DNA of 64,000 nt, from contig CACMJW010000002.1 of the NCBI GenBank assembly GCA_902614125.1, positions 101,244 through 165,243 of the forward strand. The letters are read 5' to 3'. The stretch is from an uncultured Pelagibacteraceae bacterium (GTDB taxonomy: Bacteria; Pseudomonadota; Alphaproteobacteria; Pelagibacterales; Pelagibacteraceae). Of this stretch, positions 49,765 to 61,490 are shown in pieces. Numbering within the stretch: position 1 is the first letter of the stretch; the number at the start of each line of letters is the position of its first letter. The position numbers were made by a program, and so were the translations under genes. The notes beneath the pieces are model-generated. The model made no database searches. It saw only the letters and a list, made by a program, of their open reading frames with translations, and was not told the DNA's origin.

Positions 49765-52152
49765 ATGGAAGTAAAAGTTACAGAACCGTTATTACCATTA
49801 AGAGACATAGTTGTTTTTCCAAGTATGGTCATCCCTTTATTTGTTGGTAGAGATAAATCTATAACAGCACTAAATGAAGTGATGAAAGGTGACAAAAAAA
49901 TTGTTCTAGTAACTCAAAAAAATTCAGAAGTAGATGATCCAAATAAAAATGATGTATTTTTATATGGATGTGAAAGTAACATTTTACAATTACTCAAATT
50001 ACCTGACGGGACAGTAAAAGTTTTAGTTGAGGGAATTAAAAGAGTAAAAATAGTCGATTTTAAAGATGATGAAAAATTTATTTCTTGTACATTTGAATAT
50101 CAAAAAGATATTTTGTCTAAAGACGAAGATCTGCTTCCACTAGCACTAACAGCTGTAAGAAGATTAGAAAAGTTAACTTCAATAAACAAAAAAGTTTCAA
50201 CAGAAACAATTAACAATATTAAACAACTAAAAGATGCATCAAAAATTGCAGATAATATTGCATCTCATTTAAATGCGACCATTTCTGAAAAACAACAGAT
50301 TTTTGAAACTTTAGATGTCAAAAAAAGACTAAATGGTGTTATCAAAATAATGGAAAACGAGACAAGTATTATTGGAGTTGAGAAGAGAATTAGAGGTCGT
50401 GTTAAAACACAAATGGAGAAAACTCAAAGAGAATATTACTTAAATGAACAGTTAAAAGCTATCCAAAAAGAACTTGGCGAAATCGAAGATGGCAAAGATG
50501 AAACAACAAACCTAAAGAAATCAATTCAAAAAGCTAAAATGCCTAAAGAAGTTGAGAAAAAATGTATGGCTGAGCTTAAAAAATTAAAGAATATGAGCCC
50601 GATGTCAGCAGAAGCTACAGTTGTACGAAATTATTTAGATTGGATGATTGATATTCCATGGTTTAAAAAAGATAAAGTTGATATTGATTTAAATAAAGCT
50701 TTAAAAATTTTAGATGAAGACCACTTTGGATTGGAAAAAGTTAAAGAGAGAATTATTGAATTTTTAGCTGTTCAAAAAAGAATGGATAAAATTAAAGGCC
50801 CAATTCTTTGTTTAGTAGGTCCGCCAGGTGTTGGAAAAACTTCATTAGGAAAATCTATTGCAAAAGCAACCAACAGACAGTTTATAAGAATGTCATTAGG
50901 GGGTGTTAGAGATGAAGCGGAAGTAAGAGGTCATAGAAGAACATATATTGGTTCACTTCCTGGAAAAATAATTCAAATGATGAAAAAGGCTGGAACTAAA
51001 AATCCTTTATTTTTATTAGATGAAATTGACAAAATAGGAAATGATTATAGAGGAGATCCATCTTCAGCATTATTGGAAGCTCTAGACCCAGAGCAAAATA
51101 CAACCTTTAACGATCATTACTTAGAAGTTGATTATGATTTATCAGATGTCATGTTTGTTACGACCGCGAACACTCTTAATATTTTACCTCCTCTCTTAGA
51201 TAGAATGGAAGTAATAAGAATTCCGGGATATACAGAAGATGAAAAAATCAACATTGCAAATAAGTACCTACTTCCAAAACAAATAAAAGACAATGGAGTT
51301 AAAGAAGGTGAGATGAAGCTTGAAGATGGAACTATCAAAGAAATCATTAGAAGTTATACAAGAGAGTCTGGTGTTAGAAATCTCGAAAGAGAAATTTCTA
51401 AAGTCACAAGAAAAGTGGTTAAAAAAGTTGTTAATAATGAAGAAAAAAAAGTCGATGTAAATGCAAAGAATGTTTCCGACTTTTTAGGAATTAAAAAATT
51501 TAAGTTTGGTGAATTAGAGACTGAAAATAAGACAGGAATTGTTATTGGATTAGCATGGACAGAATTTGGTGGAGAAATCCTAAAAATAGAAACTGTTAAT
51601 ATGCCAGGAAAAGGAAGAATGCAAATTACTGGAAAACTTGGCGATGTTATGCAGGAGTCAGTCAAAGCAGCAAAATCTTTTGTAAGATCAAAGAGTTTAG
51701 AGTATGGAATAATTCCTCCTTTGTTTGAGAAAAAAGATTTTCATATTCACGTACCTGAAGGCGCTACTCCTAAAGATGGACCCTCTGCTGGTATTGCGAT
51801 GGTAACATCAATAGTATCTTCAATTACAAACATTCCTGTAAATAGAGAAATAGCTATGACTGGTGAAGTTACAGTAACAGGTCAAGTTTTAGCAATAGGT
51901 GGTTTAAAGGAAAAACTATTAGCTGCTCATCGAGCTGGTGTTAAAAAAGTTTTAATTCCAAAGGAAAATGAAAAAGACTTAGCAGATGTTCCACAAAAAG
52001 TTAAAGACGATATAAATATTATCCCTGTAGAATCTGCAAATGAGGTATTAAAGTTAGCTTTAACAAAAGAACTAAAACCTGTTGAGTGGACTGAAGTTGA
52101 AAAAATATCAGAGACTAAAAAAGACGACAAATCTCAAGCTAGTATTCAGTAA
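49765..52152 (+). CDS. lon: ATP-dependent protease La (Lon)
   Basis: A 795-residue protein with the N-terminal substrate domain, AAA+ module (Walker A GPPGVGKT at 352-359, Walker B F-L-L-D-E-I-D-K) and C-terminal protease domain with the Ser-Lys dyad: S674 in G-P-S-A-G and K717 in L-K-E-K, a 43-residue spacing equal to that in E. coli. Degrades misfolded and regulatory proteins. In many alphaproteobacteria hupB follows lon, but here tRNA genes do. Confidence 0.95.
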   Translation: MEVKVTEPLLPLRDIVVFPSMVIPLFVGRDKSITALNEVMKGDKKIVLVTQKNSEVDDPNKNDVFLYGCESNILQLLKLPDGTVKVLVEGIKRVKIVDFKDDEKFISCTFEYQKDILSKDEDLLPLALTAVRRLEKLTSINKKVSTETINNIKQLKDASKIADNIASHLNATISEKQQIFETLDVKKRLNGVIKIMENETSIIGVEKRIRGRVKTQMEKTQREYYLNEQLKAIQKELGEIEDGKDETTNLKKSIQKAKMPKEVEKKCMAELKKLKNMSPMSAEATVVRNYLDWMIDIPWFKKDKVDIDLNKALKILDEDHFGLEKVKERIIEFLAVQKRMDKIKGPILCLVGPPGVGKTSLGKSIAKATNRQFIRMSLGGVRDEAEVRGHRRTYIGSLPGKIIQMMKKAGTKNPLFLLDEIDKIGNDYRGDPSSALLEALDPEQNTTFNDHYLEVDYDLSDVMFVTTANTLNILPPLLDRMEVIRIPGYTEDEKINIANKYLLPKQIKDNGVKEGEMKLEDGTIKEIIRSYTRESGVRNLEREISKVTRKVVKKVVNNEEKKVDVNAKNVSDFLGIKKFKFGELETENKTGIVIGLAWTEFGGEILKIETVNMPGKGRMQITGKLGDVMQESVKAAKSFVRSKSLEYGIIPPLFEKKDFHIHVPEGATPKDGPSAGIAMVTSIVSSITNIPVNREIAMTGEVTVTGQVLAIGGLKEKLLAAHRAGVKKVLIPKENEKDLADVPQKVKDDINIIPVESANEVLKLALTKELKPVEWTEVEKISETKKDDKSQASIQ

Positions 52153-52200
52153 TAAACAATTTACATTATTATTTGGTTGATGTATTAGTACCAAGATTTT

Positions 52201-52276
52201 GGGCGGTTAGCTCAGTTGGTAGAGCATCTCGTTTACACCGAGGGGGTCAAAGGTTCGAGTCCTTTACTGCCCACCA
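52201..52276 (+). tRNA. tRNA-Val (UAC anticodon)
   Basis: A 76-base tRNA. Acceptor GGGCGGT pairs with ACTGCCC (one G-U), with A73 and encoded CCA. The anticodon loop TTTACAC gives UAC for valine. D-arm AGCTCAGTTGGTAGAGC and T-arm GGTTCGAGTCC are canonical. It lies 48 bases after lon. Confidence 0.96.
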
Positions 52277-52283
52277 AAATTAT

Positions 52284-52360
52284 GGGGGTGTAGCTCAGTT
52301 GGTTAGAGCACGTGCCTGTCACGCACGGGGCCGAGGGTTCGAGTCCCTTCACTCCCGCCA
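52284..52360 (+). tRNA. tRNA-Asp (GUC anticodon)
   Basis: A 77-base tRNA seven bases after tRNA-Val. Acceptor GGGGGTG pairs with CACTCCC, with G73 typical of tRNA-Asp and an encoded CCA. Anticodon loop CTGTCAC gives GUC. The Val-Asp pair before nuoA is a usual alphaproteobacterial arrangement. Confidence 0.96.
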
Positions 52361-52444
52361 CCAATAAAATCAATACTATTTTTCCTCAAAAATGTGACCT
52401 ATCTGCTCTTTTAGTTGATATAAAAGGTGCTATATAGATTCACG

Positions 52445-52813
52445 ATGCTTGCGGAATTTTTAAAAGATTACCTGTCAATAATACTATTCCTTGTAATTGC
52501 ACTAGGGTTAAGTATGGCTTTTGTTGCAATAAATTACTTGGCATCCCCTAAAAAACCTGATCCAGAGAAATTATCTGCATATGAATGTGGTTTTGAGCCT
52601 TTCAATGATTCTCGTATGGAATTTGATGTTAGATTTTATTTAGTAGCAATACTTTTTATTATATTTGATTTGGAGATAGCATTTCTGTTCCCTTGGGCCA
52701 TATCATTAGGAAAAATAGGTTTGTTTGGTTTCATTTCTATGATGATATTTTTATTTATTTTGACTGTAGGATTTATCTATGAATGGAAAAAAGGAGCACT
52801 AGATTGGGAGTAA
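52445..52813 (+). CDS. nuoA: NADH-quinone oxidoreductase subunit A
   Basis: A 122-residue membrane subunit with three helices; I start at ATG 52445 ([10 protein letters not shown]), since the GTG at 52427 adds only a short non-membrane stretch. [12 protein letters not shown] is the conserved loop with the family's invariant cysteine, and [11 protein letters not shown] matches helix 2. It is part of the complex I membrane arm. First gene of the nuo operon. Confidence 0.93.
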   Translation: MLAEFLKDYLSIILFLVIALGLSMAFVAINYLASPKKPDPEKLSAYECGFEPFNDSRMEFDVRFYLVAILFIIFDLEIAFLFPWAISLGKIGLFGFISMMIFLFILTVGFIYEWKKGALDWE

Positions 52814-52814
52814 A

Positions 52815-53336
52815 ATGAATTTAGAGCAAAGAAAAGATCAAATACCTGATGAGTTTAAACAATTAGCTAAAGATTTTAGTGATAATGGTTTTATAACTAC
52901 TTCACTAGACAATCTAGTTAATTGGGCTCGAACAGGTTCGCTACATTGGATGACTTTTGGTCTAGCTTGTTGTGCTGTAGAGATGATGCAAACTTCAATG
53001 CCAAGATATGATTTAGAAAGATTTGGAGCAGCTCCAAGAGCTTCACCAAGACAATCAGATGTAATGATAGTTGCAGGAACTTTAACAAATAAAATGGCAC
53101 CAGCCTTAAGAAAAGTTTATGACCAGATGCCAGAACCAAGGTACGTAATTTCAATGGGCAGTTGTGCTAATGGAGGAGGTTACTATCATTACTCTTACTC
53201 TGTAGTAAGAGGTTGTGATAAAATTGTACCTGTAGATGTTTATGTACCAGGTTGTCCACCATCAGCAGAAGCGCTTTTGTATGGAATAATGCAATTGCAA
53301 AAAAAAATTAGGAACAAAGGTTCACTGGAAAGATAA
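52815..53336 (+). CDS. nuoB: NADH-quinone oxidoreductase subunit B
   Basis: A 173-residue subunit carrying cluster N2, the last Fe-S centre before quinone. Ligand cysteines lie in [15 protein letters not shown] and [13 protein letters not shown] is the conserved loop. One base after nuoA. Confidence 0.95.
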   Translation: MNLEQRKDQIPDEFKQLAKDFSDNGFITTSLDNLVNWARTGSLHWMTFGLACCAVEMMQTSMPRYDLERFGAAPRASPRQSDVMIVAGTLTNKMAPALRKVYDQMPEPRYVISMGSCANGGGYYHYSYSVVRGCDKIVPVDVYVPGCPPSAEALLYGIMQLQKKIRNKGSLER

Positions 53337-53342
53337 AATTCA

Positions 53343-53933
53343 ATGGAAAATTTGGAAAGTCTTGAAAAGACTATTAACTCAGAATTAACAACAAAAATTT
53401 TATCTTCAAAAATAAAACATGATCAAATTAACATATGCATCGAAGAAAATAATTTAATTGAAGTAATGATTTTTTTAAAAACTAATTCATCTACCAAATT
53501 TAAACAATTAATAGATATAACTGCTGTTGATTATCCTGAGAAAGATAAAAGATTTAAAATGGTTTATTTGTTATTAAGTCATGAAAAAAATTCAAGGATA
53601 AAAATTGAATTTGATATAAAAGAAGGCGAAATTTTATCTTCTTTAACCTCGATATTTCCCTCAGCTAATTGGATGGAGAGAGAAGTTTTTGATATGTATG
53701 GTGTAGAATTTAAAGACCATCCTGATTTAAGAAGAATTCTTACAGACTATGGATTTAAAGGACATCCTTTAAGAAAAGATTTCCCTCTAACAGGTCATAA
53801 TGAGGTTCGATACAGCGAAGAAGATAAAAAGGTAATTTATGAGCCAGTCAAATTAGAGCAAAATTATAGAAATTTTGATTATGAGAGCCCTTGGGAAGGA
53901 ACAAAATATATAAAAGAACAAACAAAAGAATAA
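53343..53933 (+). CDS. nuoC: NADH-quinone oxidoreductase subunit C
   Basis: A 196-residue peripheral-arm subunit. [14 protein letters not shown] and [17 protein letters not shown] are the family signature. It is separate from NuoD, unlike the NuoCD fusion of E. coli. Stop overlaps the nuoD start by one base. Confidence 0.94.
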   Translation: MENLESLEKTINSELTTKILSSKIKHDQINICIEENNLIEVMIFLKTNSSTKFKQLIDITAVDYPEKDKRFKMVYLLLSHEKNSRIKIEFDIKEGEILSSLTSIFPSANWMEREVFDMYGVEFKDHPDLRRILTDYGFKGHPLRKDFPLTGHNEVRYSEEDKKVIYEPVKLEQNYRNFDYESPWEGTKYIKEQTKE

Positions 53934-55108
53934 TGGCAAAAGAAATAAAAAAACTTAATCTAAATTTTGGCCCTCAGCATCCAGCTGCACATGGTGTGTT
54001 AAGATTAATCCTTCAGCTAGATGGGGAGGTAGTTGAAAAGGCAGATCCACACATTGGATTATTACACAGAGGCACAGAAAAATTAATTGAAAATAAAACC
54101 TATACACAAGCAGTACCTTATTTTGATAGACTTGATTATGTAGCACCTATGAATCAAGAGCATGCATTTGCTTTAGCGATTGAAAAAATCTTAAAAATAA
54201 ATGTTCCAGCAAGAGCCCAATATATAAGAGTGATTTTTTGTGAAATAGGAAGAATTTTAAGCCATATATTAAATGTAACAACTCAAGCAATGGATGTAGG
54301 AGCTCTTACACCAACACTTTGGGGTTTTGAAGAAAGAGAAACACTAATGGGATTTTATGAAAAGGTTTCAGGATCAAGATTGCACGCTAATTATTTTAGA
54401 GCTGGTGGAGTGCATCAAGATCTACCAAAGGGTTTAGATTCTGAAATTGCTGAGTTTTGTGAAAAATTTCCAAAAATAATCGATGATCTTGAAACATTGT
54501 TAACTGATAACAGAATATTTAAACAAAGAAATGTTGATATAGGTATTGTTTCTAAACAAGACGCACTTGATTATTCCTTTTCAGGTGTAATGCTAAGAGG
54601 ATCTGGGGTTCCATGGGATTTAAGAAAGTCCCAGCCGTATGATTGTTATGAACAATTAGATTTTAAAATTCCTGTGGGAAAAAATGGTGATTGCTATGAT
54701 AGATATTTATGCAGAATTGAGGAGATGAGAGAAAGTGTAAACATTATCAATCAATGTCTCATAAATTTACCAAAAGGACCAATTAAAACAAACGATGGAA
54801 AGATAAGTCCACCACCAAAAAAAGAGATAAAGCAGTCCATGGAGGCTTTAATTCATCACTTTAAACTTTTTACTGAAGGTTACAGAGTGGATGAAGATGA
54901 AATTTATACAGCTGTTGAGGCGCCAAAAGGAGAGTTTGGAGTTTATTTAATTTCTGATGGATCTAGCAAACCCTACAAATGCAAAATAAGAGCTCCAGGA
55001 TTTTCTCATCTTCAAGCTATGGACTATTTAATTAAAGGTCACATGTTAGCAGATGTGCCTGCTGTATTAGGTTCTATGGATATAGTATTTGGAGAGGTTG
55101 ATAGATGA
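53933..55108 (+). CDS. nuoD: NADH-quinone oxidoreductase subunit D
   Basis: A 391-residue quinone-site subunit; I use ATG 53933 ([21 protein letters not shown]), which places the conserved G-P-Q-H-P-A-A-H-G at the proper distance from the N-terminus. The earlier frame start lies inside nuoC and is rejected. [11 protein letters not shown] and [13 protein letters not shown] also match. It forms the quinone cavity with NuoB. Confidence 0.95.
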   Translation: MAKEIKKLNLNFGPQHPAAHGVLRLILQLDGEVVEKADPHIGLLHRGTEKLIENKTYTQAVPYFDRLDYVAPMNQEHAFALAIEKILKINVPARAQYIRVIFCEIGRILSHILNVTTQAMDVGALTPTLWGFEERETLMGFYEKVSGSRLHANYFRAGGVHQDLPKGLDSEIAEFCEKFPKIIDDLETLLTDNRIFKQRNVDIGIVSKQDALDYSFSGVMLRGSGVPWDLRKSQPYDCYEQLDFKIPVGKNGDCYDRYLCRIEEMRESVNIINQCLINLPKGPIKTNDGKISPPPKKEIKQSMEALIHHFKLFTEGYRVDEDEIYTAVEAPKGEFGVYLISDGSSKPYKCKIRAPGFSHLQAMDYLIKGHMLADVPAVLGSMDIVFGEVDR

Positions 55109-55713
55109 GTCTAAAAAAAATTTCAAAAAATCAACCAGATAATTTTGAATTTGATAGCGAAAATTTAGAAGAAGCTGAAAAAATAATTACAAATTATCCA
55201 AAGGGTAAACAAAAAAGTGCTGTAATGGCTTTACTTTATATTGCCCAGAAACAAAATAACAACTGGATACCTTTATCAGCAATGAAATATATAGCGAAGA
55301 TGTTGGATATGCCTTACATAAAAGTTTATGAAGTTGCAACCTTCTATAGCATGTATAATTTAACTCCTGTAGGAGATTATTTTTTCCAAGTTTGTACAAC
55401 AACCCCATGTATGATTAGAGGAGCATATAAATTAGTAGATGTTTGTAAAAAAAGAATTTCTGAAAACGAGTCTGAAATTTCTAAAAATGGTAAATCATCA
55501 TGGATGGAAGTAGAATGTTTAGGAGCTTGCGTTAATTCTCCAATGGTTCAAATTAATGACGATTATTTTGAGGATTTAGATGAGGAAAAATTTAGTAAAA
55601 TTATTGATGAAATTGATAAAAATCAGAAACCAAAACCAGGTTCATACAGAGGAAGATTAAGCTCAGAGCCTGAAAATATTAGAAAGACTTTATTGAGTAA
55701 TAAAAATGCTTAA
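55105..55713 (+). CDS. nuoE: NADH-quinone oxidoreductase subunit E
   Basis: A 202-residue subunit with a [2Fe-2S] cluster. Cysteine ligands are in C-T-T-T-P-C-M and [10 protein letters not shown]. Partner of NuoF at the NADH-oxidising tip. Four-base overlap with nuoD, eight-base overlap with nuoF. Confidence 0.94.
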   Translation: MSLKKISKNQPDNFEFDSENLEEAEKIITNYPKGKQKSAVMALLYIAQKQNNNWIPLSAMKYIAKMLDMPYIKVYEVATFYSMYNLTPVGDYFFQVCTTTPCMIRGAYKLVDVCKKRISENESEISKNGKSSWMEVECLGACVNSPMVQINDDYFEDLDEEKFSKIIDEIDKNQKPKPGSYRGRLSSEPENIRKTLLSNKNA

Positions 55714-57037
55714 AGACGAAGACAGAATATTTCAAAATTTATACAACGACTTTGGAGCAGAATTGGACTCTGCTAAAAAACGTGGAGACTGGTTAGAAAC
55801 TAAGGAAATTTTTAATAAAGGTCGAAGTTGGATAATTGAAGAAATTAAAACCTCCCAATTGCGTGGTCGTGGTGGAGCAGGTTTTCCAACAGGTTTGAAG
55901 TGGTCTTTTGCCCCAAAAGAAGTAGGTTCGAAACCTCATTATTTGGTTATTAATGCTGACGAGTCAGAACCAGGAACGTGTAAAGATAGAGATATTTTAA
56001 GATTTGAACCCCATAAATTAATAGAGGGATGTTTAATAGCCTCATATGCAGTAAATGCACATACTTGCTACATTTATATAAGAGGCGAATATTTTAAAGA
56101 AGGTCAAAAACTTCAAAAAGCTATTGATGAGGCTTATAGTAATGGATTAATTGGAAAAAATGCATCATCAACTGGATGGGATTTTGATATATTCATTCAC
56201 TATGGAGCTGGCGCATACATATGCGGAGAGGAAACTGCACTTTTAGAAAGTTTAGAGGGAAACAAAGGCCAACCAAGACTAAAACCACCTTTTCCAGCAT
56301 TGATTGGTTTGTATGGCTGTCCAACAATTATTAATAATGTTGAAACAATTGCAGTTGTTCCAACAATACTAAGAAGAGGAGGTAAATGGTTCTCCTCTTT
56401 AGGAAGAGAGAAAAACACAGGAACAAAAATTTTTTGTATTTCAGGAAATGTTAATAATCCATGCAATGTTGAAGAAGAAATGGGTGTACCTTTAAAAGAT
56501 TTAATTGAAAAACATGCAGGAGGAGTTGTTGGCGGCTGGGATAATTTAAAAGCTGTTATACCTGGTGGATCCTCAATGCCTTTATTACCAAAAGAAGTTT
56601 GTGACACTATAAAAATGGATTTTGACGCCTGTGTCGAAAATAAAACTGGGCTTGGAACCGCTGGTATAGTTGTAATTAATAAAGATCAAGACATAATAAA
56701 ATGTATGGCAAGGATTGCTAGATTTTATAAACACGAAAGCTGTGGACAATGCACTCCATGCAGAGAAGGATCTGGCTGGATGTGGAGAATGTTAGAGAGA
56801 ATGGCAAAGGGTGAGGCAACTCGAGACGAGGTTGATATGTTGATGGATGTCACAAAACAAATAGAAGGACATACAATTTGTGCATTTGGTGAAGGTTCAT
56901 CATGGCCAGTACAAGGTTTAATAAGAAATTTTAAAGATGAAATTTTAGAGAGAAATAAATATGATCCATTAATTCAAAGAAAAAAAGAAGTTCCATATTT
57001 AGTAGATCAACATCTTTTGGAAAAAGAAAATGCTTAA
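55706..57037 (+). CDS. nuoF: NADH-quinone oxidoreductase subunit F
   Basis: A 443-residue flavoprotein that oxidises [16 protein letters not shown] is the NADH loop, Y-I-C-G-E-E-T-A-L the FMN region, and [11 protein letters not shown] ligates the N3 [4Fe-4S] cluster. Overlaps nuoE and nuoG by eight bases each. Confidence 0.95.
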   Translation: MLKDEDRIFQNLYNDFGAELDSAKKRGDWLETKEIFNKGRSWIIEEIKTSQLRGRGGAGFPTGLKWSFAPKEVGSKPHYLVINADESEPGTCKDRDILRFEPHKLIEGCLIASYAVNAHTCYIYIRGEYFKEGQKLQKAIDEAYSNGLIGKNASSTGWDFDIFIHYGAGAYICGEETALLESLEGNKGQPRLKPPFPALIGLYGCPTIINNVETIAVVPTILRRGGKWFSSLGREKNTGTKIFCISGNVNNPCNVEEEMGVPLKDLIEKHAGGVVGGWDNLKAVIPGGSSMPLLPKEVCDTIKMDFDACVENKTGLGTAGIVVINKDQDIIKCMARIARFYKHESCGQCTPCREGSGWMWRMLERMAKGEATRDEVDMLMDVTKQIEGHTICAFGEGSSWPVQGLIRNFKDEILERNKYDPLIQRKKEVPYLVDQHLLEKENA

Positions 57038-59060
57038 ATTAAAAGTTAATGACATTGATGTTGAAGTTGAAGAAGGTTTGACAGTTCTTCAAGCTTGTGA
57101 ACAGGCAGGAGTAGAAATTCCTAGATTCTGTTATCACGAAAAATTGTCTATTGCTGGAAATTGTAGAATGTGCCTAGTAGAAATGGAAAAATCTCCAAAA
57201 CCTGTAGCTTCATGTGCAATGCCTGCAGCTGATGGAATGGTAATAAGAACAAATACTGAAAAAGTTGAGAAATCAAGAAAAGGTGTCATGGAATTTTTAT
57301 TAGCAAATCACCCTTTAGATTGTCCTGTTTGTGATCAAGGTGGAGAATGTGACTTGCAAGACCAGTCTATGTTTTATGGAATTGATAAAAGTAGATTTAA
57401 AGAAAACAAAAGGTACGTACCTGAAAAATATATGGGTCCCTTGATAAAAACCCAGATGACAAGATGTATACATTGTACTAGATGTGTAAGATTTGCAACT
57501 GAAGTTGCAGGTGTTCCTGAACTTGGCGCAATAGGAAGAGGTGAAGATATGCAAATCACCACTTACTTAGAAAAAGCTATGGAATCAGAGTTATCAGCTA
57601 ATGTAATTGATTTATGTCCTGTTGGAGCACTTACATCGAAACCTTATGTTTTTGAGGCAAGGCCATGGGAATTAAAAAAAACTGAAACCATAGATGTTAT
57701 GGATGCTGTTGGCTCAAATATAAGAGTTGATACTTATGGCTGGGAAGTAAAAAGGGTATTGCCTAGAATAAATGAAGAAATAAATGAGGAATGGATTTCC
57801 GATAAAACTAGATATTCATGCGATGGTTTAAAAAATCAACGTTTAGATACACCTTATATAAAAAAAAATAAAAAATTTGAAAAAATTTCTTGGAAAGATG
57901 CTTATACAAAAATTTTTGAAAAAATTTCTGAAACCCAATCTGATAAAATCGCAGCTTTGACAGGCGATATGACAAATATGGAAACAATGTTTGCATTAAA
58001 AGATTTCTTTGAAAAAACAATAAGGTCAGAAAATCTAGATTCAAGATCTGATAATTTTTATGTAAATACATCAGAAAGAGAAAACTTTATATTTAATTCT
58101 AAAATTGAAGGAATTGAAGAGTCTGATTTAATTATTTTAGTGGGTGCAAATCCAAGATTTGAAGCAACAATACTTAATTCTAGGATCAGAAAGAATTATA
58201 TTAAAAATAAAACACAAATTTATTCTTTAGGAGATGTTGGTGATTTAACCTATCCTTATAAAATTTTAGAAAACTCAACAAAAACAATTAAAGATATAGT
58301 AAATCATACTCACAAAATTTCTGAAGAGATTTACAATTCAAAAAAGCCCATTTTTATAATTGGTCAATCAGCATTAAAACTGAATTCATCTATTTATATA
58401 TTTGAAGAGTTAAAAAGATATCTTCAAAGCAAAAATAAAATTAATGAAGAATGGAATTCATTAAATATACTATCAAATAATGCCTCTACAGTTGGGTCAT
58501 ATTATTTAAATATACTAAGCTCTAACGATGGATCAAATCAAACACTCAAAAAAATTCATAACAATGAAATAGAAGTGCTTTTTTTATTTGGTCAAGACAA
58601 TTTAACATTTCAAAAGAAAAATGAATTTATTATTTATATAGGAAGCCATGGAGATAAAGGTGCTACTTTAGCGGATATAATATTACCAGCTGCAGCTTTT
58701 ACAGAACAAGATGGATACTTTGCTAATTTAGAGGGAAAAATACAGAAATCATATAAGTCTTCTTATCCACCAGGAGATGCAAAAGAAGATTGGATAATAG
58801 TTAATGAATTAGCATCATCTATCAAAAGAAAAAAACTTTATGAGAAAAAAGAGGATCTAGATAATGCAATGTTGAACTTTTTAAAAATAAACCATTCAAA
58901 TAAAAAATTTCAAACTCCAAATTATGAATTTTTGGATGAAAAAATTCTTTTAGATAACATTGATTATTACCACTCAAATGTTATCGCTCGGGCATCAAAA
59001 ACAATGGGTGAGTGTAAAAGTTTAAGGACAAATTTTAAAAAAACAGGGACTGAGGGATAA
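57030..59060 (+). CDS. nuoG: NADH-quinone oxidoreductase subunit G
   Basis: A 676-residue iron-sulfur subunit. N-terminal [2Fe-2S] ligands in R-F-C-Y-H and G-N-C-R-M-C-L, the H-x3-C-x2-C-x5-C set ([14 protein letters not shown]), and [10 protein letters not shown] are visible, followed by a molybdopterin-oxidoreductase-like domain with no retained cofactor role. The C-terminal half is more divergent and asparagine/lysine-rich. One-base overlap with nuoH. Confidence 0.94.
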   Translation: MLKLKVNDIDVEVEEGLTVLQACEQAGVEIPRFCYHEKLSIAGNCRMCLVEMEKSPKPVASCAMPAADGMVIRTNTEKVEKSRKGVMEFLLANHPLDCPVCDQGGECDLQDQSMFYGIDKSRFKENKRYVPEKYMGPLIKTQMTRCIHCTRCVRFATEVAGVPELGAIGRGEDMQITTYLEKAMESELSANVIDLCPVGALTSKPYVFEARPWELKKTETIDVMDAVGSNIRVDTYGWEVKRVLPRINEEINEEWISDKTRYSCDGLKNQRLDTPYIKKNKKFEKISWKDAYTKIFEKISETQSDKIAALTGDMTNMETMFALKDFFEKTIRSENLDSRSDNFYVNTSERENFIFNSKIEGIEESDLIILVGANPRFEATILNSRIRKNYIKNKTQIYSLGDVGDLTYPYKILENSTKTIKDIVNHTHKISEEIYNSKKPIFIIGQSALKLNSSIYIFEELKRYLQSKNKINEEWNSLNILSNNASTVGSYYLNILSSNDGSNQTLKKIHNNEIEVLFLFGQDNLTFQKKNEFIIYIGSHGDKGATLADIILPAAAFTEQDGYFANLEGKIQKSYKSSYPPGDAKEDWIIVNELASSIKRKKLYEKKEDLDNAMLNFLKINHSNKKFQTPNYEFLDEKILLDNIDYYHSNVIARASKTMGECKSLRTNFKKTGTEG

Positions 59061-60061
59061 TGCCAGAGTACGCTTCAATTCTTTTTTCAGAAGTTCTTAA
59101 AATTTTAATGTTACTTGTGCCTGTTTTAGTTTCTGTTGCAATGATAGTTTGGTTAGATAGACGAGTTTGGGCGTTTGTACAAAAAAGAAGAGGTCCAAAT
59201 GTTGTTGGACCATTTGGTTTACTACAATCTTTAGCTGATGCTTTAAAATATATTTTTAAAGAAATTATAATTCCTGCAAGCTCAAACAAGGTTATTTTTA
59301 TTTTAGCCCCAATTATAACAATGACACTTGCCTTAATATCATGGGCTGTAATACCTTTTAGTGAAGATTTTGTTCTTGCGGATATTAATGTAGGAATACT
59401 CTATTTATTTGCCGTATCATCCTTAGGAGTTTACGGAATTATAATGGGAGGATGGGCATCTAATTCAAAGTATCCATTTCTTGGAGCAATAAGATCTGCT
59501 GCTCAAATGGTTTCTTATGAAGTTTCAATCGGAATAATAATTATCAATGTGCTATTGTGTGTAGGATCTTTAAATCTATCTGACATTGTAAAAGCACAGG
59601 AAAATGTTTGGTATATTATTCCACTATTTCCAATGTTTGTAATATTTTTTATCTCAGCATTAGCTGAAACAAATAGACCTCCTTTTGATTTACCTGAAGC
59701 TGAAGCAGAACTTGTTGCAGGGTATCAAACTGAATATTCTGGAATGATGTATGCAATGTTTTGGTTAGGTGAATACGCTAATATTCTATTAATGTGTGCA
59801 TTAGGGTCTATCTTATTCTTAGGTGGATGGTTGTCACCTATAAATATATTTCCATTTAATGTTATCCCTTCACCAATATGGTTAATACTTAAAATTTTGT
59901 TATTATTTATCTTGTTCGCTTTAGTAAAAGCAATTGTTCCAAGATATAGATATGATCAATTAATGAGACTTGGTTGGAAAGTTTTCTTGCCTTTATCTTT
60001 AACTTGGGTGGTACTAACAGCAGGATATTTAATGTATTTTGATCTATTACCAGGAAATTAA
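59060..60061 (+). CDS. nuoH: NADH-quinone oxidoreductase subunit H
   Basis: A 333-residue membrane subunit with eight to nine helices. [11 protein letters not shown] and [25 protein letters not shown] are the quinone-entry signatures. It links the peripheral arm to the membrane arm. Confidence 0.95.
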   Translation: MPEYASILFSEVLKILMLLVPVLVSVAMIVWLDRRVWAFVQKRRGPNVVGPFGLLQSLADALKYIFKEIIIPASSNKVIFILAPIITMTLALISWAVIPFSEDFVLADINVGILYLFAVSSLGVYGIIMGGWASNSKYPFLGAIRSAAQMVSYEVSIGIIIINVLLCVGSLNLSDIVKAQENVWYIIPLFPMFVIFFISALAETNRPPFDLPEAEAELVAGYQTEYSGMMYAMFWLGEYANILLMCALGSILFLGGWLSPINIFPFNVIPSPIWLILKILLLFILFALVKAIVPRYRYDQLMRLGWKVFLPLSLTWVVLTAGYLMYFDLLPGN

Positions 60062-60062
60062 A

Positions 60063-60548
60063 ATGAAAATAAAAAGATTTTTTAAAACAATATTAATGAT
60101 TGATTTTGTAACTGGATTATTAATAGCAATAAAAGAATCTTTTAGACAAAAAAAAACAATAAATTATCCATTTGAAAAAGGTTCTGTTAGCCCACGAGCC
60201 AGAGGTGAGCATGCTTTAAGAAGATATCCCAACGGAGAAGAAAGATGTATAGCGTGTAAATTATGTGAAGCAGTTTGCCCAGCACAAGCAATTACAATAG
60301 AATCGCAGGAAAGATCAGATGGTAGTCGTAAAACGACCAGATATGATATTGATATGCTTAAATGTATATATTGTGGATTGTGTGAACAATCCTGCCCTGT
60401 AGACGCTATAGTTCAAGGACCAAATTTTGAATTTGCCACAGAAACAAGAGAAGAACTTTATTATAACAAAGAAAAGTTATTAGAAAATGGAGACAGATGG
60501 GAAAGTATTTTGGCAGCAAATATTAATGCTGACAGTTCTCATCGATAA
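60063..60548 (+). CDS. nuoI: NADH-quinone oxidoreductase subunit I
   Basis: A 161-residue subunit with two [4Fe-4S] sets: [12 protein letters not shown] and [26 protein letters not shown] precedes the first set. I use ATG 60063, one base after the nuoH stop, as the earlier in-frame start overlaps nuoH. Confidence 0.95.
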   Translation: MKIKRFFKTILMIDFVTGLLIAIKESFRQKKTINYPFEKGSVSPRARGEHALRRYPNGEERCIACKLCEAVCPAQAITIESQERSDGSRKTTRYDIDMLKCIYCGLCEQSCPVDAIVQGPNFEFATETREELYYNKEKLLENGDRWESILAANINADSSHR

Positions 60549-60552
60549 CTAA

Positions 60553-61185
60553 ATGATAGCACACGCAGTTGTTTTTTATATTTTTTCTTTTATTGCAATT
60601 GTCTCTGCAATAATGGTAACAACCTCAAGAAATACTGTTCACTCAGTTTTTTTTTTAATTTTAGATTTCATAAGCATATCATGTCTTTTTATTATGATAG
60701 GAGCAGAATTTTTGGGAATGATAATGTTAATTGTTTATGTGGGAGCTGTTGCGGTGTTATTTCTTTTTGTAGTAATGATGTTGAATGTTGCTCAGCAGAA
60801 AAATGAATGGTTTGTTGCAAGTGATAGCAGCTCTCATATACCTATAGGTCTCTTAGTAAGTTTAGTTATTTTTTCAGAGTTATTGATTGTTGTTGGCGGG
60901 TGGAAGTACAAAGCTGAACTTCAAGATTCTATTAATATAAATCTTAATTTAAATTTAACAAATACCCAGTCATTAGGTAATGTTATTTACACTGATTACG
61001 TGCACTTATTTCAATTGTCAGGAATGGTTCTTTTAGTTGCTATGATTGGAGCAATTGTACTCACTTTTAGAAAAAGATCTGGCTTAAAAACACAAAGCTA
61101 TTTAAGACAAATTTCCAGAGAAAGAAACGAAGGTGTTGAATTGATAGATGTAGAAACAAAAAAGGGAGTTAAAATAGATGCTTAG
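60553..61185 (+). CDS. nuoJ: NADH-quinone oxidoreductase subunit J
   Basis: A 210-residue membrane subunit with about five helices. [20 protein letters not shown] is the conserved helix 3 with its pi-bulge region. Overlaps nuoK by eight bases. The tail of about 30 residues after the last helix is polar. Confidence 0.92.
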   Translation: MIAHAVVFYIFSFIAIVSAIMVTTSRNTVHSVFFLILDFISISCLFIMIGAEFLGMIMLIVYVGAVAVLFLFVVMMLNVAQQKNEWFVASDSSSHIPIGLLVSLVIFSELLIVVGGWKYKAELQDSININLNLNLTNTQSLGNVIYTDYVHLFQLSGMVLLVAMIGAIVLTFRKRSGLKTQSYLRQISRERNEGVELIDVETKKGVKIDA

Positions 61186-61489
61186 TATTGGTCTCGGTCA
61201 TTATTTAACTCTTGCTGCCATTATATTTACTATTGGGGTGGTTGGTATTTTTTTAAATAGAAAAAACGTTATTGTTATTCTTATGAGCATTGAGTTAATA
61301 TTGTTATCTGTAAATATAAACTTGGTATCCTTTTCTATTTTTATTAATGATCTCAGTGGTCAAGTTTTTACACTATTTATATTAACAGTAGCTGCAGCTG
61401 AGGCTGCCATCGGATTAGCAATTATAGTTATTTATTATAGGAATTCTGGAACAATTAGAGTTGAAGAGATTGACAGTTTAAAAGGATGA
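61178..61489 (+). CDS. nuoK: NADH-quinone oxidoreductase subunit K
   Basis: A 103-residue, three-helix subunit. [13 protein letters not shown] has the first conserved membrane glutamate, and [10 protein letters not shown] the second, both part of the proton path. Ends one base before nuoL. Confidence 0.95.
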   Translation: MLSIGLGHYLTLAAIIFTIGVVGIFLNRKNVIVILMSIELILLSVNINLVSFSIFINDLSGQVFTLFILTVAAAEAAIGLAIIVIYYRNSGTIRVEEIDSLKG

Positions 61490-61490
61490 A

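Noticed and set aside
52173..52367. 64-residue open frame over the tRNA pair
   Set aside because: It is the well-known false translation of tRNA-Val and tRNA-Asp sequence; both tRNAs fold correctly.
52361..52444. 6-base dyad CTTTTA/TAAAAG before nuoA
   Set aside because: Too short and AT-only to separate from chance.
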